In this document: positions 21,107 through 32,150 of the stretch, piece by piece
How positions within the stretch are numbered: position 1 is the stretch's first letter
How the letters are laid out: the number at the start of each line of letters is the position of its first letter
NCBI GenBank assembly: GCA_030620095.1
Contig: JAUTXW010000347.1
Coordinates: 635,001-699,000, forward strand
Length of the DNA: 64,000 nt
From: Kuschelorhynchus macadamiae
Taxonomy: Eukaryota > Arthropoda > Insecta > Coleoptera > Curculionidae
Direction: 5' to 3'
Notes under the pieces: model-generated
What the model was told of the DNA's origin: nothing
Seen by the model: only the letters and a program-made list of their open reading frames with translations
The model's database searches: none
Program-made: the position numbers and the translations under genes

Positions 21107-23043
21107 TGTCTTATCCGAATTAAGTGTCCACCATTAGTAACTTTGTTATTAGTAAAGATACAAAATTGTTTAAATAAGCAAACTATTAGCATTTTCAACG
21201 CTCTTTAAGATGGAATCACTAAAAAAACAATTGAGCATCGCGTTTTCGAGTTTAGACAAGAAATACAATGTTTTTAAATGGAAACCCCTGTATATTATAT
21301 TTTTTTCTGTTAAAGCTTGAAATTTTAAACAAAAGAGGTTATAAGGAAATTTTTCTTAAAACCAAAAATAACATTGATATTACAGTTTCTAAAAATTAAC
21401 AGCAAAAGCTAGAACAGCAAAGTATCTTAATTTTACAAACATCGATTATAAGAAAACAAAACAACTAATTTTTTCTTAGAAGGTGCTCAAATACACCGCC
21501 CCGTTCTTCGATACATTTTTGTGCTCGTTTCTGAACTGCTCGAACTGCCTTTAGTATGGTTCTACCATCTATCTGGTGTATCTTTTCCCTAACTGCAGCC
21601 TTTAAATCGTTAACGTCTTCGTACCTTTGCTTGTAAATTTGATCCTTTAAATATCCCCATAAAAAGAAATCAGGAGGGGTCATGTCTGGTGAACGCGGGG
21701 GCCACTGAATGGGGCCATTTGTCCCTATCCACTGAGCATTAAAAAAAGTACTTAGAAGTTGATAAGTACCTCTGTAGTTGTGCGCAGGTGCGCCATCTTG
21801 TTGAAAATGCAGATTCTGTCTACTTATGAGATCCAGTTCATCTAAGAAATTATTCAGAATTTCACTCATAAATGCCACATACCTTTCACCGGTTAGACTG
21901 CCTTCATAAAAAAAAGGACCAACAATTCTTGACCCAATTAAACCGCACCAGACGTTAAAACTGAAACGGACTTGTGGAGCTCTTGGATGTACTAACAAAA
22001 GATTTTCCCTTGACCAGTAATGATGATTTTTTCTATTGTACATTCCGGAATTTGAAAAATTGGATTCATTGGTCCATAAAATATAACGGAAGTTATTTAC
22101 ATTTTGGCGACAAAAGTTAAGGTACCATTCGCAAAAAACAATTCTTCTCTCTGGATCTCCTGGCAAAAGCGCTTGAACTGGTCGGTACTTATAAGGAATA
22201 AATTTGTATTTTTTTAAAATCCTATGCACACTGCCATAACTAAAATTCGAGTCTTTGACAATATCTGGTATGGAATTCTCAGGGTAGGCTTCAAAATATG
22301 CAATAACTGCAATTTCCGTGGCCTCGCTTCTTATAAAATCCTTTTTTGCCCTGGTTTTAGCAAAAACAGTATCATTGGCTCTAAATTTTCGGTATAATCT
22401 CAGAAAATATCTCTCATGCGGTTGAATGCGAAGTGGATATAATTCAGCATAGTATTCTTTTGCCCTCGAAGATTATTTTCTGCACACTAAGTAAGATTCC
22501 AACATATCACACTTTTCTTCATGGGTAAAAACCATTCTTTTTTTGAGATTAGTAACTGACACAACAAAACTGATTAATTACTGACACAACATAGGGAACA
22601 ACGACGAAAAGGAAACAAATTTTGACAGAAAGCGTTATCATTGTTTTCCAAAGCCTCCTCGATACTTAGAACTGATATCCTCTAATCCATCACATATCTT
22701 AATTCGAAACATGGCGTGGCTTTCATAGCGAGCCTTCTTATTATTTTTGCAGTTAATTTTTAGAAACTGTAATATCAATGTTATTTTTGGTTTTAAGAAA
22801 AATTTCCTTATAACCTTTTTTGTTTAAAATTTCAAGCTTTAACAGAAAAAAATATAATATACAGGGGTTTCCATTTAAAAACATTGTATTTCTTGTCTAA
22901 ACTCGAAAACGCGATGCTCAATTGTTTTTTTAGTGATTCCATCTTAAAGAGCGTTGAAAATGCTAATAGTTTGCTTATTTAAACAATTTTGTATCTTTAC
23001 TAATAACAAAGTTACTAATGGTGGACACTTAATTTGGATAAGC

Positions 23044-23048
<5 letters not shown>
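21104..23048 (-). mobile_element. DD41D element no. 4, inserted in an (AT)n tract
   Basis: Ends read TACTGTCTTATCC (21104) and GGATAAGCCTGTA (to 23048). Arms of about 300 bp (21104-21410 and 22740-23048) are nearly identical in reverse and contain a second TACAGGGGTTTCC-type box. Both flanks are (AT)n, consistent with TA-target insertion into a dinucleotide repeat. Confidence 0.92.
21465..22535 (-). pseudogene. DD41D-type transposase, first catalytic Asp changed to Asn (element 4)
   Basis: The start at 22535 gives MVFTHEEKCDMLESYLVC, then a frameshift near 22475. The reading continues through AEYYxLYP-like, YFEAYPENSIPDIVKDS (second helix-turn-helix) and MHRILKKYKFIPYKYRPVQA. Catalytic blocks are ILWTNESNFSN (Asn where the family has Asp, codon AAT near 22069), VRFSFNVWCGLIGSRIVGPF, LHFQQDGAPAHN (second Asp), PIQWPPRSPDMTPPDFFLWG (third Asp) and a C-terminal domain ending HLLRKN at 21465. 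There are 41 residues between the last two Asp. The 254 codons from 22229 are intact apart from the Asp change. Confidence 0.93.

Positions 23049-23093
<45 letters not shown>
23049..23093. repeat. (TA)n microsatellite
   Basis: TA dinucleotides on the right flank of DD41D element 4. They produce a meaningless Ile-Tyr repeat in a minus-strand frame. Confidence 0.95.
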
Positions 23094-23096
<3 letters not shown>

Positions 23097-23129
23097 GGGA
23101 AATTCCAAAAAATAAAAAAACACACTTAG

Positions 23130-23372
23130 TCTAACAAGTACCCTGCAAAAAATGTCTCTCTGTCTGCGTAGGTCAAACCAGCCAATACCTACATAACAGA
23201 CTAAACGGACACAACTATGATCGTAAAAATGCCACCGCCTTAAAAAAAACATGAACTCGAAACTGACCATAATTTCGATTTCGACAACACAAAAATTTTG
23301 AAGACGGAACATCATAACAGAAAACGTGAATTTTTTAAAATGATATATATTAAAAAGATCCCAACGCTGTAA
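23130..23372 (+). pseudogene. PLE3: GIY-YIG endonuclease C-terminal fragment
   Basis: The plus-strand reading VPCKKCLSVCVGQTSQYLHN is followed by RLNGHNYDRKNATALKK. A one-base slip in a poly-A run is followed by LETDHNFDFDNTKILKTEHH and KREFFKMIYIKK, ending at TAA 23370-23372. The Cys pair, VGQTS and NRLNGH match the endonuclease domain of a PLE family distinct from PLE1/2 and PLE4. Only the C-terminal part remains. Confidence 0.75.
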
Positions 23373-24424
23373 ATAATAAATTTGAAATAGCTCATCTAAG
23401 CACGTACGGATATTAAGACTGGGAGGGACGGTAGACCATTTGTACTTATTTTTATCTTAATATGATTTATCTATCTCCTCAATTTGATTGGTTTCGATGT
23501 TTTCACCGTAATCAATATTTTCTTATCTTACTTCAAATTCTTGCTCATTGGAATCATGGTTCCTTTCATGCATACAATCCAAGTAATTATTAAACCACCA
23601 CTTTGTTTTTCCAACACCAAAGTTTTCAAGTTTTGTTAGAAAGTTTCTGTCTGTAGTTTAGAATTTTCCTTTCAAGTGATAAAACTATTTGATTTCGGTC
23701 TAACAGTTTTTTTCACTTTGTAACAACTAATTGAATAGCTGGTTTTCTATCATAATGTTGTTTCTATCTAAGTGATGGATTAATATCTTGAGTTCAAGAG
23801 TTTTTATACAGGGAGCAACATATTTACTGGAGGAAATTCGTTACATAATTTCCTATTTCGAATTTTTTCTATAGGAACTATTGCAGATATTTTCCAAAGG
23901 GCAGATGTTTCATGGTTACAGTCCAAAATTGATTTGTTTATTATTTTACATAACTCTCTTTCTCTTTATACCTTTTCATGATTTAAATAAACAAATGTTC
24001 TCTGAGTATTTATTTTTTTAATGACTCAACTTCATAAAATGAACTTAATTAGGAACTGACAAGGTACTAACTAACCCTTATATCTCCTTATTTCCATGAC
24101 TAAATTACATTAAACGGTTTCAAGGTCCGGTCGTTCTATTAATTTATATTTTATCAGATTTTACGGCTTGTAGCTGCTCTAACTCAATAAGCGCACTTTA
24201 TATATTCATTAGAATTGGTTTTAAGTGTCTGATATACGTTCACGGTTTATTATCATGGCACCATACAGCGATATAGTATCGAAACGAATGTAATAAATTG
24301 GACTTTTGGCTCGTAGATGATCTGTAAATGTTTTTGTAATTAATTGTTTTATTAGGTAACCCGTATATGGAATTTGGTCTTACACAGTATTTTAAGATAA
24401 TTTGTTTAAGTTATTAACTGCAGT
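23373..24424. other. AT-rich stretch, no gene
   Basis: TTATACAGGGAGCAACA near 23813 resembles a decayed transposon end. Nothing else is recognised. Confidence 0.4.
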
Positions 24425-24909
24425 TAAATAGAAAATTTTGCATTTTGGGACCCCCCTTGTATCTCGGTTATCCTTTAACTTAACGCAAAGGGAAAAATTG
24501 CTGCTTATGCAGTTTTTTACGTTGGATCTAGTGGCGCAGTCATATTTTTCATTTGAGTTGTTATTTTTTAGATATGACCCAAAGTTGTGTTTTTTTAAAT
24601 GGGACACCCTGTATACCCCTAATTTTTATAATTATCATCCCAAATTTTGCCGTAGGCCATGCAAAACAATGCTGCCTTTTATGTAAAGTCGTTAACAATA
24701 TCTACATCCTAACAATAAATCAAAATAAATATGAAATTAAATCTGTTTATCAAAATATGTATTGATAATTTCGCACCAAAAAAGTACCACCTACCTAGAT
24801 TTATCTAACACAAGAACAAAACAGTAATAAATTATTATGTAACAAGCCTTTCAGCAAAAATCAACTGTCGTATAAGAACTACAGTAACTAAGGAAATCAA
24901 AAGAATTGT

Positions 24910-25990
24910 TCAAACTAATTTCCATTCTGTTCTATGCATGCTTCGCACAATTTTCGTATTCGTTTTAGGGAATTAAGCAAAATAACGGGATGATTTTGTA
25001 AATAGAAAATTTTCTCTTATTGCATTTCCTAAATCTTGGACATTATCATAGTGGTCTTTGTAAATTCTATTTTCCAGATATCCCCATAGAAAGAAATCTA
25101 AAATCGACAAATCTGGGGACCTAGGGGGCCGTCTTATAGGTCCATTTGTTCCGATCCATTGATTGGTAAAATTATTGTCCAGAAATAATCTCGTCATTCC
25201 AGAATTGTGTGCAGGAGCACCGTCCTGTTGAAAATAAATTTCGTTAATTTGCGCTAGAGGGACATCGTCAAGTAATTCAGGTATAGCTGCCTCTAAAATT
25301 TCTATATAGCGATTGGCTGTTAGATTTCCCTCAAATATATAAAATTTTATATGTATTCCTAATATGAAGCAGGACACATTTAAACCAAACCTGCCCTGCT
25401 GTCTTCTGGGAAATATTTGGTGTTGATTTCCTGGGACCAGAATCTACTATTGTGCCTATTGAGTATACCAGAATTACTGAAATGTGCTTCGTCTGACCAT
25501 ATAACCTTTCTTTCAAAATCTCTAATCATATCACATCTTTCTCGAAACCAATTGCAGAAGAGGCTGTAAGTGCTGCACGAGCCTAAATTTGTATGGGTGG
25601 TATTTGTGCTTTTTAGAATTTCTTGAACTCTAGTTTTTGGAATCCCTATGCTCTTTTCACTGGCCCTACAAGAGTTTGTAGGGTAAGCTTCTGCATTAGC
25701 CAAAACCGTAATTTCCTCAGCCTCCCGATTTTCTTTATTATATGTTTTCGTACGAGGTTTGATAAATGATCCGTGATTAAGTAAATTCTTTTTTATCCGA
25801 TCAAAAGTGGATATATTAGGTTGCCTCCTTTCTGGATATCTAAATAAAAATTAAGCAATAGTATTTCAACATATCTAAAAATTAACTATTTACCTGTTAA
25901 AATACGTCTCAGAAGCCGCTTCAACATTTTCATTACTTCCATCATAATACAAATATATTTTTACACAATAAATAAATACAAAAAACTAGC
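24910..25990 (-). pseudogene. DD41D-type transposase with one intron (element 5)
   Basis: The minus-strand reading KIYLYYDGSNENVEAASETY, FNR, then a 54-bp intron, then YPERRQPNISTFDRIKKN, gives the helix-turn-helix N terminus; an initiator Met is not obvious. Then come AKTYNKENREAEEI-like linker sequence, VIWSDEAHFSNSGILNRHNS (first Asp), a break near 25380, EGNLTANRYIEILE, IYFQQDGAPAHNSGM (second Asp) and IRRPPRSPDLSILDFFLWGY (third Asp). The C terminus ends RTEWKLV at 24910. I count 41 residues between the last two Asp. One or two frameshifts and a stop near 24975 disable it. Confidence 0.9.
25840..25893 (-). other. 54-bp spliceosomal intron in transposase 5
   Basis: Minus-strand donor AACAG|GTAAATAG and acceptor TTTTTATTTAG|ATATCC. 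Splicing yields ETYFNR-YPERRQP, the conserved family phrase, with the Arg codon split across the junction. Confidence 0.8.
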
Positions 25991-26390
25991 GCTATATTTT
26001 ATATACGCGTACAAAATTGGGAAATGTCATTTGCTTCCAAGAAAACAAAAGAAAACGGCATCGTTTCGCATGGCCTAGTGCAAAATTTGGGATGATAATT
26101 ATAAAAATTAGGATTTTTGTTGTTGTTTATTAAAATAGACCCATACTATTATATATATTTTTGAGAAGCTTTTAAAAGGAAAAATCAGTTTCTGGGCAAA
26201 TATACAGGGTGTCCCATTTAAAAAAACACAACTTTGGGTCATATCTAAAAAACAACAACTCAAATGAAAAATATGACTACGCCACTGGATCCAGCGTAAA
26301 AAACTGCATAAGCAGCAATTTTTCCCTTTTCGCTAAGTTAAAGGATAACCGAGATACGAGGGGGGTCCCAAAATGCAAAATTTTCTATTT

Positions 26391-27239
26391 CGTCTTGTAT
26401 CTCTAAACGAAGAAGGCTATGAAAATTTTGTTTACGGCTTCATAAGTTTCACAAAAAATTAGCTCAGGTTCGTGAAAACCGCAAAGTTCTATCTTTAAAA
26501 ATAAGCGAGATACCCTGCTTTTGAAACCAAATCCGGACATAGAAATGTAACTTTAATTTGAAAAATATTTGATATCAATGTATTTGCATTTTTATAACCT
26601 CAAATATATAATAAAACTTACAGAAATGTTAAATTAATATTTCTTGTGATTATACATACAAAGTGTTCCAAATTTAGTACTTAACCTGGGAAATTTGGAA
26701 TACAACGTACAAAGCGATATAAACTGTAGAACTGCAATGCAACTAGTTGCAATTCAGTGGTTGATAATAATAACGTTGAAATCTGATAGTATGAAAACCA
26801 TATAAGACATTCCGGCATCCCTAAGAAAAGTGTTTTTACTAACTTTAATCACCTACCTAATTAATTAAACAGTTTCTGGTATCTTATGAATTAGTCGTAA
26901 ATATTTGATTTCTAGAATGAAGGTACCAAACATCCGATAAATCGAATTGAACAAACAAGATTTGACTTTAACAACATGGTATTATAATTAGCAGGGTTAA
27001 AACCCACAACTTTCGCTGCATTTTATTATTTATATACATCACTAAGGAAATTAATGTGCAACTAAACACAATATTAAAAAAGAGCAATTTCGGATAAAAA
27101 TGAATATCACTAACTAAATAAAACGAACTAGCCTGCATCAAAGAATATATTATATATAGAAAATACGTTTATGTAATTACTTGTATATTAAATTGGGAAA
27201 GCAGGCAGAGCAGGGTCAGATAATAATCTTATAACACTA
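26391..27239. other. AT-rich stretch, no gene
   Basis: Low-information sequence next to element 5. No gene recognised. Confidence 0.4.
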
Positions 27240-28335
27240 TTGTCAAGATGCTCTCAATAGGAACGAATGGTAAAATTAGATTTGGATATACTAGATATGA
27301 ATGGATCTGAAGAAAATAATAATGTATGAAATAAATCTGTCATTGTTTTTTCGCGAGGAAATTTTCGGGTGTTAAACTCTCGATATAAAATCCTTGTTCC
27401 TAGATTCGAGAGCCTCCTCTGAAAACATTCCTATAGGAAGATCGGCTGCTTTGATGTCAGCTCGATGGAGCAGTATTTTATGTATACTGGATGGCATGTA
27501 GTACCACGAATAGAGTTCCACATATTTTTCTTTAAGTTTACAGCATATCCAGAAGACATTGTTCGTAAAATTACCGAAAACCGTTCTATTAGGTTCTCAT
27601 CAATACCAGTAATTGAAGCTGCGAGAGAAGGCTGTCGAAAAAATCGTCTGGCGGTATTACCATCGTTCGTGGTACCAAAGCCAGGCTTGGGAATATCAAT
27701 AAGTAATCCCATTTTTGATCTTAAATTATCTCTTATGTTGTCTTTGCGGCCATGAACTATTATCTTCTCTGCACTTTCCCGAATTTGCCATTTTTTACAG
27801 TAAGACGACAAGATATGTGGAGCAATGTCTCTAAACATCTTATACATGCATGTAGGGTGGACACTCCAAAATCCAGATTTTCAACCTTAATTGGTTCATG
27901 ATTTTAAGAGTTGCTCCACAAATACCACATGTTTGCGTGGATGACTCTGTAATTACTCCAAATAACTTCCTGTTCGTCAATAATTACTTTGGTAGGTGTA
28001 ATGTTCTTTATTTGATCTTCAATATTTTTTATTTCCTTTTTAGATAGCTCAGTTGTCTCTTTTTCAAACAAAATTTTAAGTGGTCTGCAAAATCTTGTTG
28101 ATGAATACCGGGGGTTATTCCACAATATTTGGTTTTTATTAGTTTGCAGTTGTAGAGGGACAAGACATACAGCAAATAAATAAGAATCTGTTCTAGATTC
28201 GCTTCTTTCACTAGTAAACTTCTGTTTATAAGTAGAGTGACCTGCACTTCCATCGCAGCCCCACTTGTAGATAAGAGTAACAACATTTTTTACCTTGGAA
28301 ATATTATGATTTAATACATTTTTCTGAAGCAACAC

Positions 28336-28631
28336 AAGCCCTTGTGTTGTATGGTTGACTAGGGCTTGTAATCTAACTTCTCGACTTATGTCAGAAATTA
28401 ATATGAATTCTCCATCTGGGTAATAGTCCTCTTTGGCTTTTTTAATTACGTAACAGGAAGGGTATATATTGGCATTTCGCTCTTTAGCACCCGCCTTCAT
28501 TAGGATGTAGGATGTTTTTGTAAAACGTCCGTCTACGTATAATGCAAGTGCTTCTTCAGGTATATACTTAATAGGCTGCGCAATGGGAGAGCTTATTTGT
28601 TTTTTTATTTCAGTTGCTTTTTGGGAATGTT
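28336..28631. repeat. internal duplication in Transib relic, copy A
   Basis: About 296 bp, nearly identical to 28718-29013 (offset 382 bp). It encodes the ALYVDGRFTKTSYILMKAG region. Confidence 0.9.
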
Positions 28632-28717
28632 CCCAAAAAACAACTTAGGCCCTTAGGCCATATTTTCGCAGGCTAGTAGAAATAGCAAACATCAGCTATT
28701 CCGTAGTGAATTTCTCC

Positions 28718-29013
28718 AAGCCCTTGTGTTGTATGGTTGACTAGGGTTTGTAATCTAACTTCTCGACTTATGTCAGAAATTAATATGAATTCTCCATCTG
28801 GATAATAGTCCTCTTTGGCTTTTTTAATTACGTAACAGGAAGGGTATATATTGGCATTTCGCTCTTTAGCACCCGCCTTCATTAGGATGTAGGATGTTTT
28901 TGTAAAACGTCCGTCTACGTATAATGCAAGTGCTTCTTCAGGTATATACTTAATAGGCTGCGCAATGGGAGAGCTTATTTGTTTTTTTATTTCAGTTGCT
29001 TTTTGGGAATGTT
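28718..29013. repeat. internal duplication in Transib relic, copy B
   Basis: Few differences from copy A (for example Thr in place of Ala in RLQxLVNHT), so the duplication is recent relative to the decay of the element. A short phrase, TAGTGAATTTCTCC, occurs at 28703 and 29017 and marks the junction. Confidence 0.9.
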
Positions 29014-29384
29014 CTGTAGTGAATTTCTCCAAGTGTGGTGCAATTTTTTGTCTCTTTGCCTGAATACCAACTTCCGAAAAATCTTTAGATGCTTAACTGA
29101 AGGATGCTCTGGAGTGTATTCAACCGTGAAAACAATAGTTTTATATAGCCAACGCTGATGACGTGACAAAAATGTTTTTAACGTTCTATGACAATCCTTC
29201 CATTTTTCACTCAACTTACTATTAAAATCTTTTTTAATTTCTTAACATTAAGGAATTTTAAAGTATCGTCATTATGATTAATCTGTAATTTATCTACGAC
29301 ATAAGACAAAACAGCGGATTTTTTTTTATCCAGAGGTTTCGTTTGGCACCATACTTCAAAAAGTTTTTTTCTTGGTACAGACAT

Positions 29385-29609
29385 TTCAACTAAAACAACG
29401 AAATATCTTACTTGTCGGCAAGTTTCGGCAAATAAATTTTGCTTGAAAATATTTGTGAGGAACCGTTGATTATACAAAAAAAAATAATCTGTTTGGATCT
29501 AGCTGGATCTGACCTTAGCGAGACCTTTAAATGTGACAAAAGTTAGATGAAATTGAGACCGACAGCTCACTTTAACAAAGTAGATTGTATTTGGAATTTA
29601 CCAATGGCA

Positions 29610-29611
<2 letters not shown>
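29385..29611. other. short spacer upstream of the Transib relic
   Basis: Probable 5' flank or UTR of the Transib element. No terminal repeat was located. Confidence 0.35.

Positions 29612-29664
<53 letters not shown>
29612..29664. repeat. (TA)n microsatellite
   Basis: Uninterrupted TA dinucleotides. Confidence 0.95.
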
Positions 29665-29665
<1 letters not shown>

Positions 29666-31029
29666 TTTTCTACTAAAAAAGTATACTTACATGTCAAATA
29701 TGTCTTGAAGTAACTAAAATGAAAAATATAAAACTGAACTATCACCACGTCCTTTCTTATTGATGGAAAAAAACCACAGTAAAACTTAAAAACTTAATTT
29801 TAACAGAAACTTATACTTGCTGTCAAACTATGGAACGCTTGCCAGCACTGGCGTTTATGTTTTGTTTTGTTACGTGTCAAACAAGGCCTTGACAACGAAA
29901 TCACCGCCTACTTATATGAATTGGACTATGTTAAATTTGTCACTTAATAATTGCTAGTTAATTAAAATTACTCTCTGTGCGACGTGTGGATTTCTTCAAA
30001 ATATGATCTACTTTGTAACTTGAATTACTCCATGCTGGAGGACAACAAAATATAGGTCTACCTTATGTAACAGTTTTCCCCGTATAAGTTAATTACATTT
30101 AATGACAATATTTTTCAGTTGCAATCATTTTCAATTTTTTTTTCTTCAAACATTTTTAGAACTTCCTAGCTAGCTTATTTATTTCAATTTTTTCGTAATT
30201 ATAAAAAAAAATATTTGCAATTTTCAAAAAGTGTTTGTCATAGAAAAGTGATGAAGATAAATGCTAGCGAAAAAAATTCAAGACATATTTTGAGGACATT
30301 TGAAAAAAAAACTCATAATACAAAAAATGTAGCGGGGAATGCGGTGCATAGATAAACAATAGCGGATTGACATTCCAGTGGTACGTATGTGAGCTATAGG
30401 CCAAAATTTTATTTATAGTTTTGTATCTAAATTTGCAAAATGGAATGTAAGATCGGATTTTAATTTTCTTTTAGGAAACTTGACTCGAGATCTATAGAAA
30501 AATATTAGGAATTTGTATCTGTAAAAAATTAGGGACCGAGATACACGACAAAAAAATTTGTTTGTCCATCAGACTCTTTTGAAGTGTAGAATTCAATTTT
30601 GGTCAGAAGCATAGCAATAGCAGATCTCGAGGTATTGATCATCATTAGATGACATTTTTTATTTATTTTTAAATTTTCAAAAATCAAAAAGTATTTTTTG
30701 ATTTTTGATAACATTTTTATTCTTGCACTGTTTTAAAACAACCTAGTCACCGAGTTATCTGCGATAATGCCAAGAGCAAAAATAGATTTTTTTTTACCAG
30801 GTCATCCCCATACGACCCTTAATTTTTGACCAAAATTTCAAGTCAATCTTGTAAGCATGCTAAATCAGTAATGGAATGTTGGACCCTCTTTTTTACCGAA
30901 AAAATGTTACAAATTAGTCGAGACTTATGTAAGAGAAAGAAGAGAAAAATCGACTGATATATTGGAGGTTGAGGCCCTTTTTTTGTCTATTGTGTTTAGC
31001 GGCCAGACTTAAAAGGTCCAGTTTGAATA
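29665..31029. other. AT-rich stretch with one AAAATGGCGG-family scrap
   Basis: GGTCATCCCCATACGACCCT (30800) and the following words are the reverse of the AATTAAGGGTCATATGGGTA phrase of that family. No gene otherwise. Confidence 0.5.
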
Positions 31030-31600
31030 CAAAAGATTTGTGGGGAAGAAATACAACAGGTATTGAATGGTTTCGGCTAAACATGTTCTTCGATCGCTTC
31101 TAATTTTTACTGGGATGTCTGCCCTTTGACGATCTTGCTACAACGGAATAGAGAAAATATGTTGATAAATCAGTCCTCATTCGAATAATTTTTGACAATT
31201 TTGTAGAAAATTGTAAAGGGGCGTATACTGGGCGTAAGTCAAATAAAACGATTGATGAAAAACTGAAAGTTTTTCGAGAAAGATGTGGGTTTAAACACTA
31301 TATGCCCGCCAAAAATCACGACCTGTGTATTCTTCTATATTTGGATTTCAAGAAAAGGTTACGATTGTTTCTTATATACCCAAAAATTAAAAAAAAAACG
31401 TACACGTAAAGTCACATCGTGATGATGGTATTGGTGCTCAAAAATATAAGCCGGATATTAAAAAAAATTATATTCAAAACAAGGGAGGTGTAGATATAAC
31501 TTGGACAAAATGCGTAGGATGTTTCCAGAAAAACCCGGAGGTGGCCGATGGCTGTCTTTCATTCTTTTATGCACACGCCAGGTGTTAACTCGTAGGGTAT
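31030..31600 (+). pseudogene. piggyBac transposase relic
   Basis: Plus-strand pieces read DLWGRNTTGIEWFRLNMFFD, FLLGCLPFDDLATTE, IIFDNFVENCKGAYTG and KTIDEKLKVFRERCGFKHYM (first catalytic Asp in the TIDEKL block). After a large internal deletion come KPDIKKNYIQNKGGVDI (late Asp in GGVD) and, in the next frame, RKTRRWPMAVFHSF and GVNSxGIY. The order and motifs are those of piggyBac-family transposases, which insert at TTAA. The middle of the catalytic core is deleted and the frame breaks several times. The C-terminal zinc finger and TTAA-flanked ends were not found. Confidence 0.85.
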
Positions 31601-31647
31601 TTATCCCCTATAATAACAAAACATATAACCCCCCCACCCAAAAAAAA

Positions 31648-32030
31648 GATAAAACTTACTAGTAGAGTTTTTTTAAGAATTTGGAAAATTGACGGGGCAT
31701 ATACATGTAGTATCACAAACAAAACATATTTTTTTATATAATTATATAATATCATAGTTTGTTGGATAATCAAGAGAAAAAAAATTGTGTTTCTTATATA
31801 TTAGAAAAAACAATTGCTATATTTTTTTTACGACCTTTATATGAAATATAACAAATATTTTTTCTAATATATAAGAAACATATTTTTTTTTCTCTTGTTT
31901 ACCCAGCAAACTACAACATAAAATTATATATAGAAATATGTTTTGTTTGTTATATTACATGTATATGAACCCCGTCAACTTTCCAAATTCTTAAAAAAAC
32001 ACAAAAAAACTTCTACTAGTAGTTTTTTCT
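31648..32030. mobile_element. foldback element, about 165-bp arms
   Basis: 31648-31808 and 31862-32030 are inverted copies, for example AAGAATTTGGAAAATTGACG against CGTCAACTTTCCAAATTCTT and ACTAGTAG at both outer ends. The loop is about 50 bp. There is no coding capacity. A MITE or foldback element of unknown superfamily. Confidence 0.85.
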
Positions 32031-32069
32031 TTTTTACATTCCTTTTTTTTCGCCTAAATATTGCTGTCA

Positions 32070-32150
32070 CTTTAGCCTGATGATAGTAGGAAACACTTGT
32101 CGAAACGTAGTGAAATAAAAGAAAATACATGATGTATGGTCTACGGCGCC
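32070..32150 (+). other. PLE-tail-like sequence with degenerate hammerhead core
   Basis: CCTGATGATAGTAGG followed by TGTCGAAACGTAG gives the CTGATGA...CGAAACG order of PLE terminal repeats, but stem II pairing is poor. No PLE gene is attached. Confidence 0.35.

Larger units (their letters stand above)
24425..26390 (-). mobile_element. DD41D element no. 5
   Basis: The outer arms 24425-24612 and 26203-26390 are inverted copies (AAATAGAAAATTTTGCATTT at the outer limit). Each contains a GTGTCCCATTT box. Inner arms resume at 24605-24665 and 26085-26130 (CATCCCAAATTTTGC and its reverse). The box lies inside, not at the outer limit, so the true terminus is uncertain: either the boxes are the ends of an inner element, or the whole 1.97 kb moved as one. 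Confidence 0.8.
27240..29384 (-). pseudogene. Transib transposase relic (RAG1-core relative)
   Basis: On the minus strand MSVPRKKLFEVW (from 29384) begins the protein. LSEKWKDCHRTLKTFLSRHQ and KYIPEEALALYVDGRFTKTS follow. The catalytic block YKWGCDGSAGHSTYKQKF (Asp codon 28252-28254) corresponds to RAG1 GCDGMGD. Then SLCLVPLQL-like sequence, NPRYSSTRFCRPLKILFEKE, a CGICGAT zinc-knuckle-like motif (27911-27932, shifted frame), NTARRFFRQPSLAASITGID, WYYMPSSIHKILLH and PIGMFSEEALESRNKDF, with the expected catalytic Glu codon at 27405-27407, and a SSDPFISS tail. Transib elements are the accepted relatives of the V(D)J recombinase. At least four frameshifts and an internal duplication make this copy dead. 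Termini and the 5-bp duplication were not identified. Confidence 0.88.

Noticed and set aside
22944..23315. 123-codon minus-strand frame with an Ile-Tyr run
   Set aside because: The run is translation of the (TA)n microsatellite, and the rest overlaps the arm of element 4 and PLE3 antisense.
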